A stretch of 64,000 nt of DNA from Sediminibacillus dalangtanensis (GTDB taxonomy: Bacteria; Bacillota; Bacilli; Bacillales; Amphibacillaceae), in NCBI RefSeq assembly GCF_017792025.1, contig NZ_CP046956.1, positions 3,534,001 to 3,598,000 of the forward strand. Direction: 5' to 3'. The translations under genes and the position numbers were made by a program. Every line of letters begins with the position of its first letter. The first letter of the stretch is position 1. The notes beneath the pieces were generated by a model. It made no database searches and was not told the DNA's origin. It saw only the letters and a list, made by a program, of their open reading frames with translations. This document shows positions 63,639 through 64,000 of this stretch, piece after piece.

Positions 63639-64000
63639 TCACCGCTGCTTGCGGTGGGAGAAAAGCTTTTCCTTCAACAGGGAAGCATTGCCTTCAATAA
63701 ACGGCTGCCAGATGGTAAGCATTGTTTTGTTGGATAGTACTAGCACGATTGCCATGGAAACGGCCGCAAAACCAATGATATCGACTGGATGGTTGTAGAA
63801 AAGCCAGTCTTCCTGGCGGATATATTGAATGAAAAATCCGTGAAGCAAGTAAACATACAACGTCCGCTTCCCAAATTCGGTCCATAATCCAGGCGTCCGC
63901 GGTACCCAGGCGAAGATGCTGAAAGTCATAACCAGCGCAGAAGCATAGACGGCCAGTCTAGAAAGTCCACCCGAAGTGGACGCATCCATCGCTGCGTACG
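63639..64000 (-). CDS. Acyltransferase family membrane protein, C-terminal part
   Basis: The frame is open through the right edge, so the start is missing. The visible 120 residues hold three membrane helices and the block FGKRTLYVYLLHGFFIQYIR, typical of the C-terminal end of acyltransferase-3/OatA-type membrane acyltransferases (fucose 4-O-acetylase-like, B. subtilis YfiQ/YkrP). Such proteins O-acetylate surface polysaccharides. The end LLKEKLFSHRKQR is basic and cytosolic. Confidence 0.8.
   Translation of the reverse strand, partial: YAAMDASTSGGLSRLAVYASALVMTFSIFAWVPRTPGLWTEFGKRTLYVYLLHGFFIQYIRQEDWLFYNHPVDIIGFAAVSMAIVLVLSNKTMLTIWQPFIEGNASLLKEKLFSHRKQR

Overview
The window is a chromosomal segment of a low-to-moderate GC, endospore-forming Firmicute of the Bacillaceae. 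Gene order matches the Bacillus subtilis neighbourhoods spo0F-pyrG-rpoE-acdA-fadF, argS-ywiB-speB-speE-pbpG-ywhD-ywhB and ywgA-ywfO-lipL-pta-hemQ-gerQ-ywdK-ywdI. The acidic secreted proteins and the type of dispersed repeats suggest a halotolerant relative (Oceanobacillus/Virgibacillus/Halobacillus-like); that placement is inference. No rRNA, tRNA, CRISPR array or intact prophage was seen.

Layout. 0-3.5 kb: spo0F (cut by the edge), pyrG and rpoE, all on the minus strand, with clear sigma-A promoters and terminators. 4-15.1 kb: a minus-strand fatty/branched-chain acyl-CoA catabolic block, fadF, thiolase, 3-hydroxyacyl-CoA dehydrogenase, two acyl-CoA dehydrogenases, a decayed meaB remnant, a TetR repressor and the fused B12 mutase icmF. 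Likely repressor sites precede fadF and the thiolase, and a perfect cre site precedes the thiolase. 15.3-17.9 kb: XapX, gsiB, a YrhK-like protein (candidate sigma-B promoters on both sides of their shared gap) and a DUF421 protein. 18-19 kb: noncoding, packed with dispersed repeats. 19-28.5 kb: argS, ywiB, an AimR-like TPR receptor gene outside any prophage, speB, speE, pbpG, ywhD and a 4-OT tautomerase. 28.5-32.3 kb: a fused two-domain peptide-type permease and an AT-rich islet of four small membrane-protein genes. 32.6-41.8 kb: the conserved ywgA, ywfO, lipL, menC-like, pta, hemQ, gerQ, ywdK, ywdI set, interrupted by repeats. 41.9-51.1 kb: an NSS transporter, a YwaF-like protein, an aa3 cytochrome c oxidase (coxBAC), an RsbR paralogue and a phasin-like/UbiB kinase pair. 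51.4-53.5 kb: a secreted M6-like metalloprotease. 54.2-61.9 kb: an alpha-glucoside phosphorylase (GH65) with a sugar ABC importer lacking its ATPase, a cre site, an AraC regulator and a fructosamine-kinase-like protein. 62-64 kb: a YjiH-family membrane protein and the 3' part of an acyltransferase.

Three families of noncoding dispersed repeats stand out. Family 1 is a roughly 85-135 bp foldback, mostly in opposed pairs. Family 2 is a 210-250 bp element present as an inverted pair 25 kb apart. Family 3 is a nested palindrome whose core looks like a terminator. At 18.0-18.7 kb and 39.3-39.9 kb, halves of family 3 flank an opposed family-1 pair, while at 32.5 kb the two halves are directly joined. 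This suggests a composite element with an empty counterpart. The AimR-like gene and this composite repeat are the least ordinary features seen.
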